This document shows, in pieces, positions 8,739-17,427 of a stretch of DNA of 64,000 nt. The notes under the pieces are model-generated. The model ran no database searches. It worked only from the letters and a program-made list of their open reading frames with translations, and was not told the origin of the DNA. Source of the DNA: Eubacteriales bacterium (GTDB lineage: Bacteria; Bacillota; Clostridia; Lachnospirales; Lachnospiraceae); NCBI GenBank assembly GCA_030527665.1, contig JAUNAK010000006.1:1-64000 (forward strand). The letters are read 5' to 3'. Position numbers and translations under genes: made by a program. Each line of letters begins with the position of its first letter. The first letter of the stretch is position 1.

Positions 8739-10667
8739 TTATCTCAGTTCTACTGTCGGGAACAGATAGGAATCGGTATGCGGCAGGAAACAGCATGCTA
8801 CAAATTCATCCATATAGGTATTGATCGTGGACAATTCCATATAGGTCATGCTCTGTCCCAATTCATACGTTTTCTTCTCGATCTCACGGGACGCAAGCAT
8901 CATATACGCACCTGTCAGAGAAGAATTGCCGATATAATGGAATTTTTCCATCGGGATATCCGGAAGCATACCAATGTTTACTGCATTGCGCATGTTGATT
9001 CCGCTTCCGATACCGCCGGCAACATAGACATCGTCAATGATCTCAACCGGAAGATCCAGCGAATTCAGCATCGTACGGATTCCGGAAAAGATCGCTCCTT
9101 TGGCACGAATAAAGTTATCGATATCTACCTCGGTAATTTCGATATCTTTGATACTGCCTGCATCTTCCTGGAAAGCGATAACATAGCTTCCCATTCCGTA
9201 TTTATCATGACGGATTCGTTTTCCTTCCCGAATAAACTTGCCCTTCGGGCTGATAATGCCGCAGACAAACAGCTCAGCGATCATGTCGATCAGACCGGAA
9301 CCGCAGAGGCCGACCGGCTTTGTACCCGGATCTCCGATAATGGTAAGTTCCGGTTCCATCGTTTCTTTATCGATTTTAACCGCTTCGATCGCACCGTCGG
9401 TTGCACGCATACCGCAGGAAATGTCACCACCCTCAAAGGCGGGACCTGCCGAGCAGGCACAGCTCATAAGGAAATCAGAATTACCGAATACGATCTCACC
9501 ATTGGTTCCAAGGTCAATAAAAATCGACATTTCCGGGCGATTCCAGATCATACTTGTGAAGGTTCCGGCTGTAATATCTCCGCCTACATAGCTTCCGATG
9601 TTCGGTGCAAAAATAATATGTGCATCCGGATGCACATCAATGCCCAGATCTGATGCATAGATCGAATTGGTTTTGAAAAATGTGGGAATATACGGCTCCA
9701 TACGTACCGGATCTGCATCCACTCCAACCAACAGGTGATTCATCGTCGTATTGGATGCGATGGACATCCGGTAAATTCTCTTTTTCGGGAAATGTGCCCC
9801 TTTGCACATTTCTTCGATCAACGGATTGATCGTTTCCTTGATCACTGCATCCTGCAGGCGTTCTTTTCCGCCCGGTTTCATGGATTCAATGATACGGTTG
9901 ATGACATCCGCACCATATCGGATCTGACCGTTTCCGGAAGATGCTTTCCCAAGGATCTCCGCTGTCTGCATATTTATGAGGACAGCCGACACCGATGTTG
10001 TTCCGATATCGATGGCAAGTCCTCCAATCACGACATCCGCTTTGGCCGGCAGTACATCATAAACGAATACAGATGTAGATGTTTTCTGAATGACGCATTT
10101 TACATGGAAATCCGAACCGCGCAGTACAAGAGCGAGTTTGCGGATAACCGAATACGGCAGGCGTACAAACTCTACTCCGGTGAGTTCTTTTATTTTTCTC
10201 ATCAGACGTTCATTGTCCGGCATTGTATCATCGAGTGTGGGAACATCCATTTCCACTTCCAGAACATCCATGTTATTTTCAAATGTATATCCGGCTTCCA
10301 GTGCCCCTTCTTTTGCTTCGTTGAAAATGCGAATTTCATCTTCGGAGCTAAGGTCAGCCAGTTTCATACGGCTCTTGTATGCAGAAGCAATATCCGGTAC
10401 GCCCACTGTTACATCACTCTTTGCCTTACTCACACAGGCCAGTCTCCAGCCCTGTTCATATTCTTCATCGGCAATATGACGGGTCTTCGGAGACTCCAGA
10501 TCTCCCTCGATAAGTTTTACTTTGCATTTGCCGCATGCCGCGTTGCCGGAACACGGTGCATCGATTGCTACATTGCTTTTCTGGGCAATCTGAAGGATAG
10601 TCTCATCTTCTGTACCAAATCCTTCTACGATCTCGCCGTTGTCTTTTTGAAACGTGATCTTATACAT
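8739..10667 (-). CDS. acsV: Reductive activator of the corrinoid iron-sulfur protein (RACo)
   Basis: RACo uses ATP to return the oxidised Co(II) corrinoid of the acsCD protein to the active Co(I) state. The protein has 642 aa. An N-terminal ferredoxin-like domain binds [2Fe-2S] through Cys39, Cys45, Cys48 and Cys78. A linker leads to an ASKHA-type ATPase domain with AIDIGTTSVSAV near residue 217 and IDLGTNGEIVFG near 390. I chose the ATG at 10667 because GGAG lies nine bases upstream; the TTG three codons earlier abuts the GGAG. It is bounded by terminators on both sides and so forms its own transcript beside the acs operon. Confidence 0.93.
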   Translation of the reverse strand: MYKITFQKDNGEIVEGFGTEDETILQIAQKSNVAIDAPCSGNAACGKCKVKLIEGDLESPKTRHIADEEYEQGWRLACVSKAKSDVTVGVPDIASAYKSRMKLADLSSEDEIRIFNEAKEGALEAGYTFENNMDVLEVEMDVPTLDDTMPDNERLMRKIKELTGVEFVRLPYSVIRKLALVLRGSDFHVKCVIQKTSTSVFVYDVLPAKADVVIGGLAIDIGTTSVSAVLINMQTAEILGKASSGNGQIRYGADVINRIIESMKPGGKERLQDAVIKETINPLIEEMCKGAHFPKKRIYRMSIASNTTMNHLLVGVDADPVRMEPYIPTFFKTNSIYASDLGIDVHPDAHIIFAPNIGSYVGGDITAGTFTSMIWNRPEMSIFIDLGTNGEIVFGNSDFLMSCACSAGPAFEGGDISCGMRATDGAIEAVKIDKETMEPELTIIGDPGTKPVGLCGSGLIDMIAELFVCGIISPKGKFIREGKRIRHDKYGMGSYVIAFQEDAGSIKDIEITEVDIDNFIRAKGAIFSGIRTMLNSLDLPVEIIDDVYVAGGIGSGINMRNAVNIGMLPDIPMEKFHYIGNSSLTGAYMMLASREIEKKTYELGQSMTYMELSTINTYMDEFVACCFLPHTDSYLFPTVELR

Positions 10668-10899
10668 ATTGTTCAACTCCTTTTCAGCAGCTATGCTTAA
10701 ATATTTCGATTAGCCGAATCCGGCAAATCCGTTTCCGCAGCATTGCAGCTATTACTTATATATATATCGAAAAACAGCATTTGCTTCTATCCTATCTCTC
10801 AGCTGCTGTTCTTTCCGCAATTTTCGATATTAAATACGGAATGTGCCTTGTACATTCCAGAAAAAGTTTGCTGTATAGATATGTAGGTTAATACGCAAA

Positions 10900-10927
10900 A
10901 CAGGCTCCGGAAATTTCCGGAGCCTGT
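10900..10927 (-). terminator. Terminator at the end of the acs operon
   Basis: ACAGGCTCCGGAAA and TTTCCGGAGCCTGT form a perfect 28-base palindrome followed on the minus strand by TTTTGCG. It begins 16 bp after the acsE stop. The 230 bp between it and acsV hold an imperfect set of small palindromes (for example GGAATGT/ACATTCC at 10838-10858) and must contain the acsV promoter, which I could not fix. Confidence 0.85.
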
Positions 10928-10942
10928 CCTCTCTTGTAAGAA

Positions 10943-11728
10943 TTACAGTTCCAGATAGGAATCTGCGTACAGAGTATTGTTCTTGATAACGTCTACAGAC
11001 TTGATTGTCTCCATCAGACGCAGGTCGTTCGGGTTAACGATAGCAGATGTAAGACCTTTTGTCATTGCCATAGCAACCATGGTAGCATCCATAATCGGAC
11101 GGATGTGTTTCGGCATACCGTTGGAGTTGTTGGACAGTCCACCGGTAGAGTTCAGACCCATCTGGCTGATCATCTCGATGCACTCCAGAATCTCCATCTG
11201 TTTGTCCTGCATACCCTTTGTTACAAGGAACAGCGGATCGAACCACAGATCCTGCTCAGACATACCTGCCATAAGACCTCTCTCAAGAAGAGTCTGGCAA
11301 TACATCATACGCTCATCATTGTTAGCTGCGATTCCTTCGCCATTGCAAAGTGCAATAACAATAGCATCGTTAGCAGCTGCAAGATCTACATAACCGATAC
11401 GTCCTGCAGCATCTGCAGAGTTAACGATCGGTTTGCCTTTTGCACGATTGTAAACAGCAATACCAGCCTCGATAGCTTTCATATTTGCTGTATCCAGTGC
11501 GATCGGAACATTGTCGAAGTTGCTCTGAAGAAGCTCAACGCCCCATTTCATAATTTCTTCGCCATCGCTCTCAGCCGGTCCGATGTTCAGATCCAGATAA
11601 GTAGCACCTGCATCGAGCTGCTGTTTAGCTCTCTTGAGGATCGGTTCCGGATCTCTCTCTGCAAGAGCTTTATTAATGGACGGTGCAGTTGCGGAGATTC
11701 TCTCTCCAATAACAATGAATTTTGCCAT
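10943..11728 (-). CDS. acsE: Methyl-THF:corrinoid iron-sulfur protein methyltransferase
   Basis: AcsE moves the methyl group from 5-methyl-THF to the cobalt of the corrinoid iron-sulfur protein, linking the two branches of the pathway. The protein has 261 aa and the pterin-binding TIM-barrel fold: IGERISAT at the N-terminus, the DLNIGP block near residue 47, and GGLSNNSNGMP near 196 with the conserved Asn that helps activate N5. AAAGGAG lies before the ATG. It is the last gene of the acs operon, 112 bp after acsC with two hairpins in the gap. Confidence 0.96.
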   Translation of the reverse strand: MAKFIVIGERISATAPSINKALAERDPEPILKRAKQQLDAGATYLDLNIGPAESDGEEIMKWGVELLQSNFDNVPIALDTANMKAIEAGIAVYNRAKGKPIVNSADAAGRIGYVDLAAANDAIVIALCNGEGIAANNDERMMYCQTLLERGLMAGMSEQDLWFDPLFLVTKGMQDKQMEILECIEMISQMGLNSTGGLSNNSNGMPKHIRPIMDATMVAMAMTKGLTSAIVNPNDLRLMETIKSVDVIKNNTLYADSYLEL

Positions 11729-11760
11729 TTCTGTTCTCCTTTAAAATATTATTGCATATT

Positions 11761-11817
11761 CAGAACAGACACTGATTGAATCTGTTCTGCAAGACCGGCT
11801 GTCCCGCCGACAGCCGG
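11761..11817 (-). other. Two tandem hairpins between acsC and acsE
   Basis: CAGAACAGA/TCTGTTCTG (11761-11789) and CCGGCTGTC/GACAGCCGG (11795-11817) are perfect 9-bp stems six bases apart. Neither is followed by a U run on the minus strand. They could shield the 3' end of acsC mRNA or mark a processing site that sets acsE output. Confidence 0.65.
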
Positions 11818-11840
11818 ATCTCATTTATTTAACTCCGTGA

Positions 11841-13193
11841 TCAGATCTCACCGGAAGCCTGAAGATCTTTCAGGAACTTAACGAGCTGTACAGCCTCAAG
11901 CGGAGCAATAACGATCTTCCATCCCGGAAGTTTGGACTCCAGATCACCCTTCAGAACAGCAACTTTACCCGGGATAATAAGTGTACGGTTCTTAACCTTA
12001 CCTTCAACCTCGGATGCGATAAAGTTTGCGATGGATGTGGAAGACAGTTTTCCTGCTGCCCATGCTGTCAGTACGGACAGACCGCCTGCATCGGAGATCA
12101 GGAGGTTGCACGGAACACCGGAACGCTCCAGCTCACCGGATACAAGGAAGTATGTCAGTGCGAAGTCTACAGTTGTAATGCATACAGAGTTCTCATCTGC
12201 TCCGTTGATCGGATAGATGCCCGGCTGAACCTTCATCGGCTTCTGCGGGTCAGTGAACAGGTTCTGACGCAGACCGTACAGCGGAAGTGCTGTAGCATAA
12301 TCCATCTTATCGATTACTACGATAGAACCATATTTAACTGTAAACAGAGATACAAGTGCCTGCTGCATAACGGCATCATCTGCAAGTGCTGCAACATTAA
12401 CGATGGACGGATAACCAAATGTACGATCACCGTCTTTCAGAGCGGTACGTCTGACAAGAACAGCTGCCTCAAAGGTAGCTTTGATGGAATCCATGGTAAC
12501 ATCCAGGATCAGGTTCTTGTTTCCAAGTTTCTCAAGAGCTGCAACAGTATCATACAGTTCTTCTACAGAAGCACCGGATACACCCAGAACAACGCCTGCA
12601 TCTGCTGCCAGTTTGCTCATTGCCTCATAGTTGGAAGCGTCTGCACCGTTCAGAACCGGTTTTGTATCAGCGATTGCATCAAGAGCTGCCTTAGCAGCAG
12701 CCTCCTCTTTGCATCCCAGAATAACCGGACGAACTGCAGCTGCCTTCTTTGCGATCTCTGCATATTTTGCCGGATCTGTACCCGGTTTCTCATTTACATA
12801 GATCATTTCGGTGTACATACGCTCACCGATACGCTCATAGTCAACAACCGGAACTGCTGCCAGAGCTGCATCGATCTCAGCATCATCCATGCAGGAGCAG
12901 ATCTTTGCTGCATACAGAGTTTTGCTTACGAAAGTCTTCTCATGTCTGTAAAGTACAGTCTCTCCGCCAAGAGAATGCTCGCTCTCGCCTGCGCCGACTT
13001 TGATTGTTTTCATCGGCGGAGCAGTTGCCTCAGACAGCTGAGCCAGAGCATCTTCAGACATATGCGGACACTCACTGATATCTTTTGCGCCGGATGCAAC
13101 TTTCATAGAGAAAGCCATACATGTCGGCAGACCGCACTCTTTACAGTTTTTCTTCGGTGTTAATTTAAAAATCTGAATACCACTTAATGCCAT
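11841..13193 (-). CDS. acsC: Corrinoid iron-sulfur protein large subunit
   Basis: AcsC carries the methyl group on its corrinoid between AcsE and acetyl-CoA synthase. The protein has 450 aa. The N-terminal [4Fe-4S] domain uses Cys17, Cys20, Cys25 and Cys42 in the CX2CX4CX16C pattern typical of the family. A TIM-barrel-like middle and a C-terminal corrinoid-binding domain follow. The start has AGGAGG upstream. It is 24 bp after acsD, the small subunit with which it forms the heterodimer. Confidence 0.96.
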   Translation of the reverse strand: MALSGIQIFKLTPKKNCKECGLPTCMAFSMKVASGAKDISECPHMSEDALAQLSEATAPPMKTIKVGAGESEHSLGGETVLYRHEKTFVSKTLYAAKICSCMDDAEIDAALAAVPVVDYERIGERMYTEMIYVNEKPGTDPAKYAEIAKKAAAVRPVILGCKEEAAAKAALDAIADTKPVLNGADASNYEAMSKLAADAGVVLGVSGASVEELYDTVAALEKLGNKNLILDVTMDSIKATFEAAVLVRRTALKDGDRTFGYPSIVNVAALADDAVMQQALVSLFTVKYGSIVVIDKMDYATALPLYGLRQNLFTDPQKPMKVQPGIYPINGADENSVCITTVDFALTYFLVSGELERSGVPCNLLISDAGGLSVLTAWAAGKLSSTSIANFIASEVEGKVKNRTLIIPGKVAVLKGDLESKLPGWKIVIAPLEAVQLVKFLKDLQASGEI

Positions 13194-13217
13194 AGTTCTT
13201 TCCTCCTATCCTCTGTC

Positions 13218-14162
13218 TTATACTAACTCTTTAACCAATTTGGCTACTGTAGAAACAGATACAGGATGTGCCAGAATTACGGCATCAGAACCGGATGCCA
13301 GACATGCTACTGCAGTCTGAACCTCCATGGAAATTCCACGTGCCTCTACCGGGCCCCAGCCTTCCGGTGCATCAGCCTCAGCAGCTGTAGACTCTTTTAC
13401 GCCCCATGTTTCGCTTGCTACCGGAGTAACGATCGGCATCTGAAGCATCTTGTCGTCCTGACCAAGTGCAGCTGCACGAACACGATCAAATGTAGACAGG
13501 GTATAGTCAAATCCATAACCAACAGAAGCAGAACCGGTGTTCATAACAATGCTGTTTGCATTTACACCAAGCTGTGTCATTACAACGTTGAGCTGTTTAG
13601 CAAGGTTGATATCTACTGCAGACTCTGCTCCAACCTTCTGACCGTAAGCCAGACCAGCGGAAGCACCGATTGCTTTGTAGTTCTCTTCTTTTGCAGACAT
13701 AACCAGAACGTTCTTGCCGGCAAGAACCTCTGCAACTTTTGCAAGAAGCTCAGAATCCTTCTCGGCATTCTTAGCGCCCTCAACAACCAGCGGCAGATCG
13801 GTAGCGTCAGCAACCTCTTTTACGATTGCGATCAGCTCGTCTGTCGGTTTGTTCAGGCCGTTCGGATCTCCGCCCTCAAGGCTGAGTGCAAGGAAATCAA
13901 CACCTTCAAAAGAAGCAGCTTTCTTTGCAATATCAGCAAAGGATGTGCATCCTTCATAGCATGCCTGAATGCATGCCGGCATTCCCTCTACACCAAGATC
14001 ACTGATCTCGATACCTACTTTCGCTCCGTTTCCGATATTTCCATCAAAAGAATAGAACGGAAGTACATTCTGACCGCCGATTTTAACGGCTTTGTCACCT
14101 GTTCCGATCTCAACTTCGTTGATGGAGGCACTGAATTTCTGAAGTTTACGATTAAACGGCAT
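13218..14162 (-). CDS. acsD: Corrinoid iron-sulfur protein small subunit
   Basis: AcsD is the partner of AcsC; its TIM barrel helps position the corrinoid for methylation. The protein has 314 aa from the ATG at 14162, where AGGAGG lies upstream; the open frame runs 24 codons further but with no binding site. The text begins MPFNRKLQKF, as is usual for the family. The gap to acsB upstream is 276 bp and holds two hairpins, so the subunit pair may be expressed differently from acsB. Confidence 0.95.
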   Translation of the reverse strand: MPFNRKLQKFSASINEVEIGTGDKAVKIGGQNVLPFYSFDGNIGNGAKVGIEISDLGVEGMPACIQACYEGCTSFADIAKKAASFEGVDFLALSLEGGDPNGLNKPTDELIAIVKEVADATDLPLVVEGAKNAEKDSELLAKVAEVLAGKNVLVMSAKEENYKAIGASAGLAYGQKVGAESAVDINLAKQLNVVMTQLGVNANSIVMNTGSASVGYGFDYTLSTFDRVRAAALGQDDKMLQMPIVTPVASETWGVKESTAAEADAPEGWGPVEARGISMEVQTAVACLASGSDAVILAHPVSVSTVAKLVKELV

Positions 14163-14283
14163 TTCTTTGTTTCCTCCTAATACTATGTTTCTAAAATTAC
14201 TTGTGACATGCAACAGCAGATCTCCCACAGGCAATCCACTTTGCAGGTCGATTGCTCCGCAGTTTATTTCCGCATAAACCTAT

Positions 14284-14361
14284 GGAACATGCAGAATGCA
14301 TGTTCCTCCGGACGCCAGCTGTTAATTCCGTCTGTTCCTGCCTTCTGCAGACAGGAACAGA
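14284..14361 (-). other. Two hairpins in the acsB-acsD gap
   Basis: GGAACATGC/GCATGTTCC (14284-14306) is a perfect 9-bp stem with a 5-base loop. TCTGTTCCTG/CAGGAACAGA (14331-14361) is a perfect 10-bp stem. No U run follows either on the minus strand. The gap of 276 bp has no credible gene or clear promoter. The hairpins probably protect or process the polycistronic mRNA. Confidence 0.65.
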
Positions 14362-14438
14362 CAGATTAGCCTATTTATTCAACATACTGCATTCGATTCC
14401 CACTGTCAATAGAAGTGAAAAATCATCAGCATATTTTT

Positions 14439-16562
14439 TTACATCATCGGTTCCATCTCAAGAGCCGGATGACCTTTTTCAGTCAGCCATCCTACCAGCT
14501 CTTCCGGATCGGTGGTAACGGTCTCGTCAGCGATCATATCTACAAAGTTTTCGATTCCGTAGAGATCCTGTGCAGTCTTGTTCAGGTTAGCAGCAACCTG
14601 TTCCTTCAGATCCTTCGGCATCCATACGATACGTGCAACACCACCCTCTGCTTTCATGAATTTCTTGGAAGCGATGAAGTGTTTGCCGTGTCCCATGAAT
14701 CCAGGTGTCTGAACACCGCCGCCGGTCATGGAAGCCATATCCGGGAAGGACATTCCAAGCGGAGTCATTCCTGCATACTCACGGTTAGCAATACATACAC
14801 CATTGGAGAACGGCTCGATACCGCAGATACACTCGAAGCATCCGCAGGATGTCATCGGTTTCTCCATGATGGAATACAGAGATACATCTTCCAGAGCACC
14901 CTGGGAGAATTTTCTAACTGCTTCGTTAACGTCTTCATACTCACCGATTCTCTCATCGATCAGTTTCTCTTTTGTAACTACCTGGCACGGACCTGCCGGA
15001 TCCAGATTGTGAGTAGCTTTTGCATCGAACCAGGAAACGGCACCGCAAAGTCCCAGACGCTCCGGAGTAACGATACAAACATGGCTCGGGGAGAATGCCT
15101 GACACATGATACAGCTGTAATAAACATCAACAGCCTCATCGGTAAGGCTTGCCAGTCTCTCGTCACGTTTGATGAACATCGGGTTAGCGATCTCATGACG
15201 GATCTTCGTACACTCTTCGCCGTTGGTATAGATCTTAACCTGGCATTTATCTACTACAGATCCGAACTCATTCTTGATCTGCGCATACAGTACTTCACCG
15301 ATATGTTTAGCACGGAAACCAGCCTCGAATGCCTCTTTGGATACACGGATACGGATCATGTCACGCTGACCGGTATGCATTAAGCCTTCGATACAGTTCA
15401 TGTAGCTGTGGAATTTACGCTCGAATACCGGCTCGAAGTCAGCCTGCATGTTCTTGCCTGCAACCTCAACAACATATGCGATCTGCTGTTTGCTGCCAAC
15501 CGGCATCTCATCGATATCCGGTCCGATTACTTCGATCTTGTGATCCTCAACCTCGCCCGGCTCTTTCATCTGAACAAGCTCAACGCAGTCAACACGGGAT
15601 CCGTCGAACTCAACCTGCATGTCGCCTCTGCGAACGATTTCTCCCTCGAATGCGGAACCGAAGGAAACCGGAATGTCGATCTTGGAGATCTTGATCTTGA
15701 TATTTCTGGCCTCGAGAGAAGCTGCATTCATCTTCTCAACCGGTACGTTCGGAATCAGGTTCATCGGTACAGCAAAGGTATCCTCGTTGGTCAGTACCGG
15801 GAATCCAAGTGCGATCGCACCTGCACCAGCGGAAACGATTACTTCGTTCAGCGGAGAGAATGCATTAACGAATGCCGGAACACGCTCAGCTGTGTATTTC
15901 ATCAGACCTGCAGCATCACCCGGTGTAACATTACCGAAGATCAGAGCTGCACGAACAGCTACAGATACAACATGGATAACGGAAGTGATGTCCATACCCA
16001 GCGGAATAACACGCATTGCAGCACCCATTTTAACGTTCTGCTCTACGCACTGGTTGATGATCTCGCCAACCAGAGTAACCAGAATACCCTGTGCCTGATA
16101 CTCTTTAACAAGAGCAGCACCCTCTTCTGCTGTCGGAGCACCGCCAATGATTACAGCTACACCCGGGATATCGCCTGTTACCAGCGGAACACCCAGCTCA
16201 CGAATTGCCGGGTCCGGAAGATGTCCTGCACATGGTGCTTCGTACGGATTTTCATTATCAACGTATTTCAGAACCTCGATCAGCTCTGCAAGAAGTGCTG
16301 TAGCAACACCGCTGAACAGTGCGTCGTTCAGCTCCTGCTCTCTTCCCATCAGAGTTTTGATTACTGCAAGAGCGTCTTTCATCTCGCCCAGAGTAGTGAT
16401 TTTTGTACCTGTTACTGCATAGTAGCACGGAATGCTGTAAGCAGTTCCCGGGAAGGATACAGCTTTGTCTGCACCGTATTTTGCAATCGCGTCATTAATT
16501 GCACCTTCTGTCAGACCATACACTGCGTCATTACCGGCAAAAATTACGTCAAATAAAGTCAT
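14439..16562 (-). CDS. acsB: Acetyl-CoA synthase (CODH/ACS beta subunit)
   Basis: AcsB builds acetyl-CoA from CO, the methyl group of the corrinoid protein and CoA at its nickel-iron-sulfur A-cluster. The protein has 707 aa. The A-cluster ligands are all present: Cys484, Cys487, Cys496, Cys506, Cys573 and Cys575. Their spacing (3, 9, 10, 67, 2) is the same as that known for the Moorella enzyme. GGAGG lies before the ATG. The gene begins 2 bp after the nickel-insertion ATPase acsF, which fits with coupled synthesis of the enzyme and its maturation factor. Confidence 0.97.
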   Translation of the reverse strand: MTLFDVIFAGNDAVYGLTEGAINDAIAKYGADKAVSFPGTAYSIPCYYAVTGTKITTLGEMKDALAVIKTLMGREQELNDALFSGVATALLAELIEVLKYVDNENPYEAPCAGHLPDPAIRELGVPLVTGDIPGVAVIIGGAPTAEEGAALVKEYQAQGILVTLVGEIINQCVEQNVKMGAAMRVIPLGMDITSVIHVVSVAVRAALIFGNVTPGDAAGLMKYTAERVPAFVNAFSPLNEVIVSAGAGAIALGFPVLTNEDTFAVPMNLIPNVPVEKMNAASLEARNIKIKISKIDIPVSFGSAFEGEIVRRGDMQVEFDGSRVDCVELVQMKEPGEVEDHKIEVIGPDIDEMPVGSKQQIAYVVEVAGKNMQADFEPVFERKFHSYMNCIEGLMHTGQRDMIRIRVSKEAFEAGFRAKHIGEVLYAQIKNEFGSVVDKCQVKIYTNGEECTKIRHEIANPMFIKRDERLASLTDEAVDVYYSCIMCQAFSPSHVCIVTPERLGLCGAVSWFDAKATHNLDPAGPCQVVTKEKLIDERIGEYEDVNEAVRKFSQGALEDVSLYSIMEKPMTSCGCFECICGIEPFSNGVCIANREYAGMTPLGMSFPDMASMTGGGVQTPGFMGHGKHFIASKKFMKAEGGVARIVWMPKDLKEQVAANLNKTAQDLYGIENFVDMIADETVTTDPEELVGWLTEKGHPALEMEPMM

Positions 16563-16564
16563 TT

Positions 16565-17353
16565 TTACACCTCCACATGATTCAGACCGCTCTTTCGATC
16601 GATCCGTTCTTTTATTATGCTAACTTCCTCACGAAGTTTTGCACTGCATTCGAAGGGTGCCAGACCCTGTCGGTCTGCATCCTGCACATCCGGGTCAACA
16701 TGAATGAACCCGAGAAGATTTTCTTCAGGGATACGGGAACGAATGAATTCCTCATCCTTCTCATCTCTGATTTTATTAGCTACTACATTCACTTCGGTTA
16801 TACCCAGTTCTGCAGCAAGCCTTTTTACATTGTTATATGTCTGTACGCTTCTGGCACCCGGTTCGATGACCACGATAAACTGGTCCATACCCTCGGTCGT
16901 TCCTCGAGCCAGATGCTCGAGACCGGCTTCCATATCCAGAATAACAATATCGTCGCTTCTTAAAATCAGATGGGAAATAAGACGCTTCAACATTACATTT
17001 TCCGGACAAACGCAGCCTCTTCCTGCTGTATCGACCGTGCCAAGGAGAAGAAGGCGAACACCGTTCTTCTCCTTCGCATATTTATCGGGAATATCATCAA
17101 CCTTCGGATTCAGTTTGAACATCTGACCCATGTCGTCCACACCGGTCCGCTCATTGATCAGTTTTTTCATCTTTGTGATCGGGATGATACTGTCCAGTTC
17201 TTCCTCCGTGAAGCCAAGAGCGAGTCCCAGGTTAGCATCCGGATCCACATCCACTGCCAGAACATTTTTACTTTCCTGTGCATACAGATAAGAAAGTGTG
17301 GAAGACAATGTTGTTTTTCCAACGCCGCCTTTTCCTGTGACCGCAATTTTCAT
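16565..17353 (-). CDS. acsF: CooC-type nickel insertion ATPase (AcsF)
   Basis: This MinD/CooC-family ATPase of 262 aa is likely to load nickel into acetyl-CoA synthase or CODH. The deviant Walker A loop GKGGVGKTT is at residues 7-15, and the CxC motif Cys114-Val-Cys116, which binds metal at the dimer interface in CooC proteins, is intact. It lies directly between cooS and acsB, the usual place of acsF. A second homologue sits upstream of cooS; which copy serves which enzyme is inferred from position only. Confidence 0.9.
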   Translation of the reverse strand: MKIAVTGKGGVGKTTLSSTLSYLYAQESKNVLAVDVDPDANLGLALGFTEEELDSIIPITKMKKLINERTGVDDMGQMFKLNPKVDDIPDKYAKEKNGVRLLLLGTVDTAGRGCVCPENVMLKRLISHLILRSDDIVILDMEAGLEHLARGTTEGMDQFIVVIEPGARSVQTYNNVKRLAAELGITEVNVVANKIRDEKDEEFIRSRIPEENLLGFIHVDPDVQDADRQGLAPFECSAKLREEVSIIKERIDRKSGLNHVEV

Positions 17354-17427
17354 AAACAGTTACTCCTGACTATCCGTTTTCACGGAAATATTTTTAGAAA
17401 TCAACCTGCAGGCTTTTCCGGTTCCTG

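Noticed and set aside
8501..8824. Small plus-strand protein in the fhs-acsV gap
   Set aside because: The frame runs through a terminator hairpin and into acsV, with no ribosome binding site or family resemblance.
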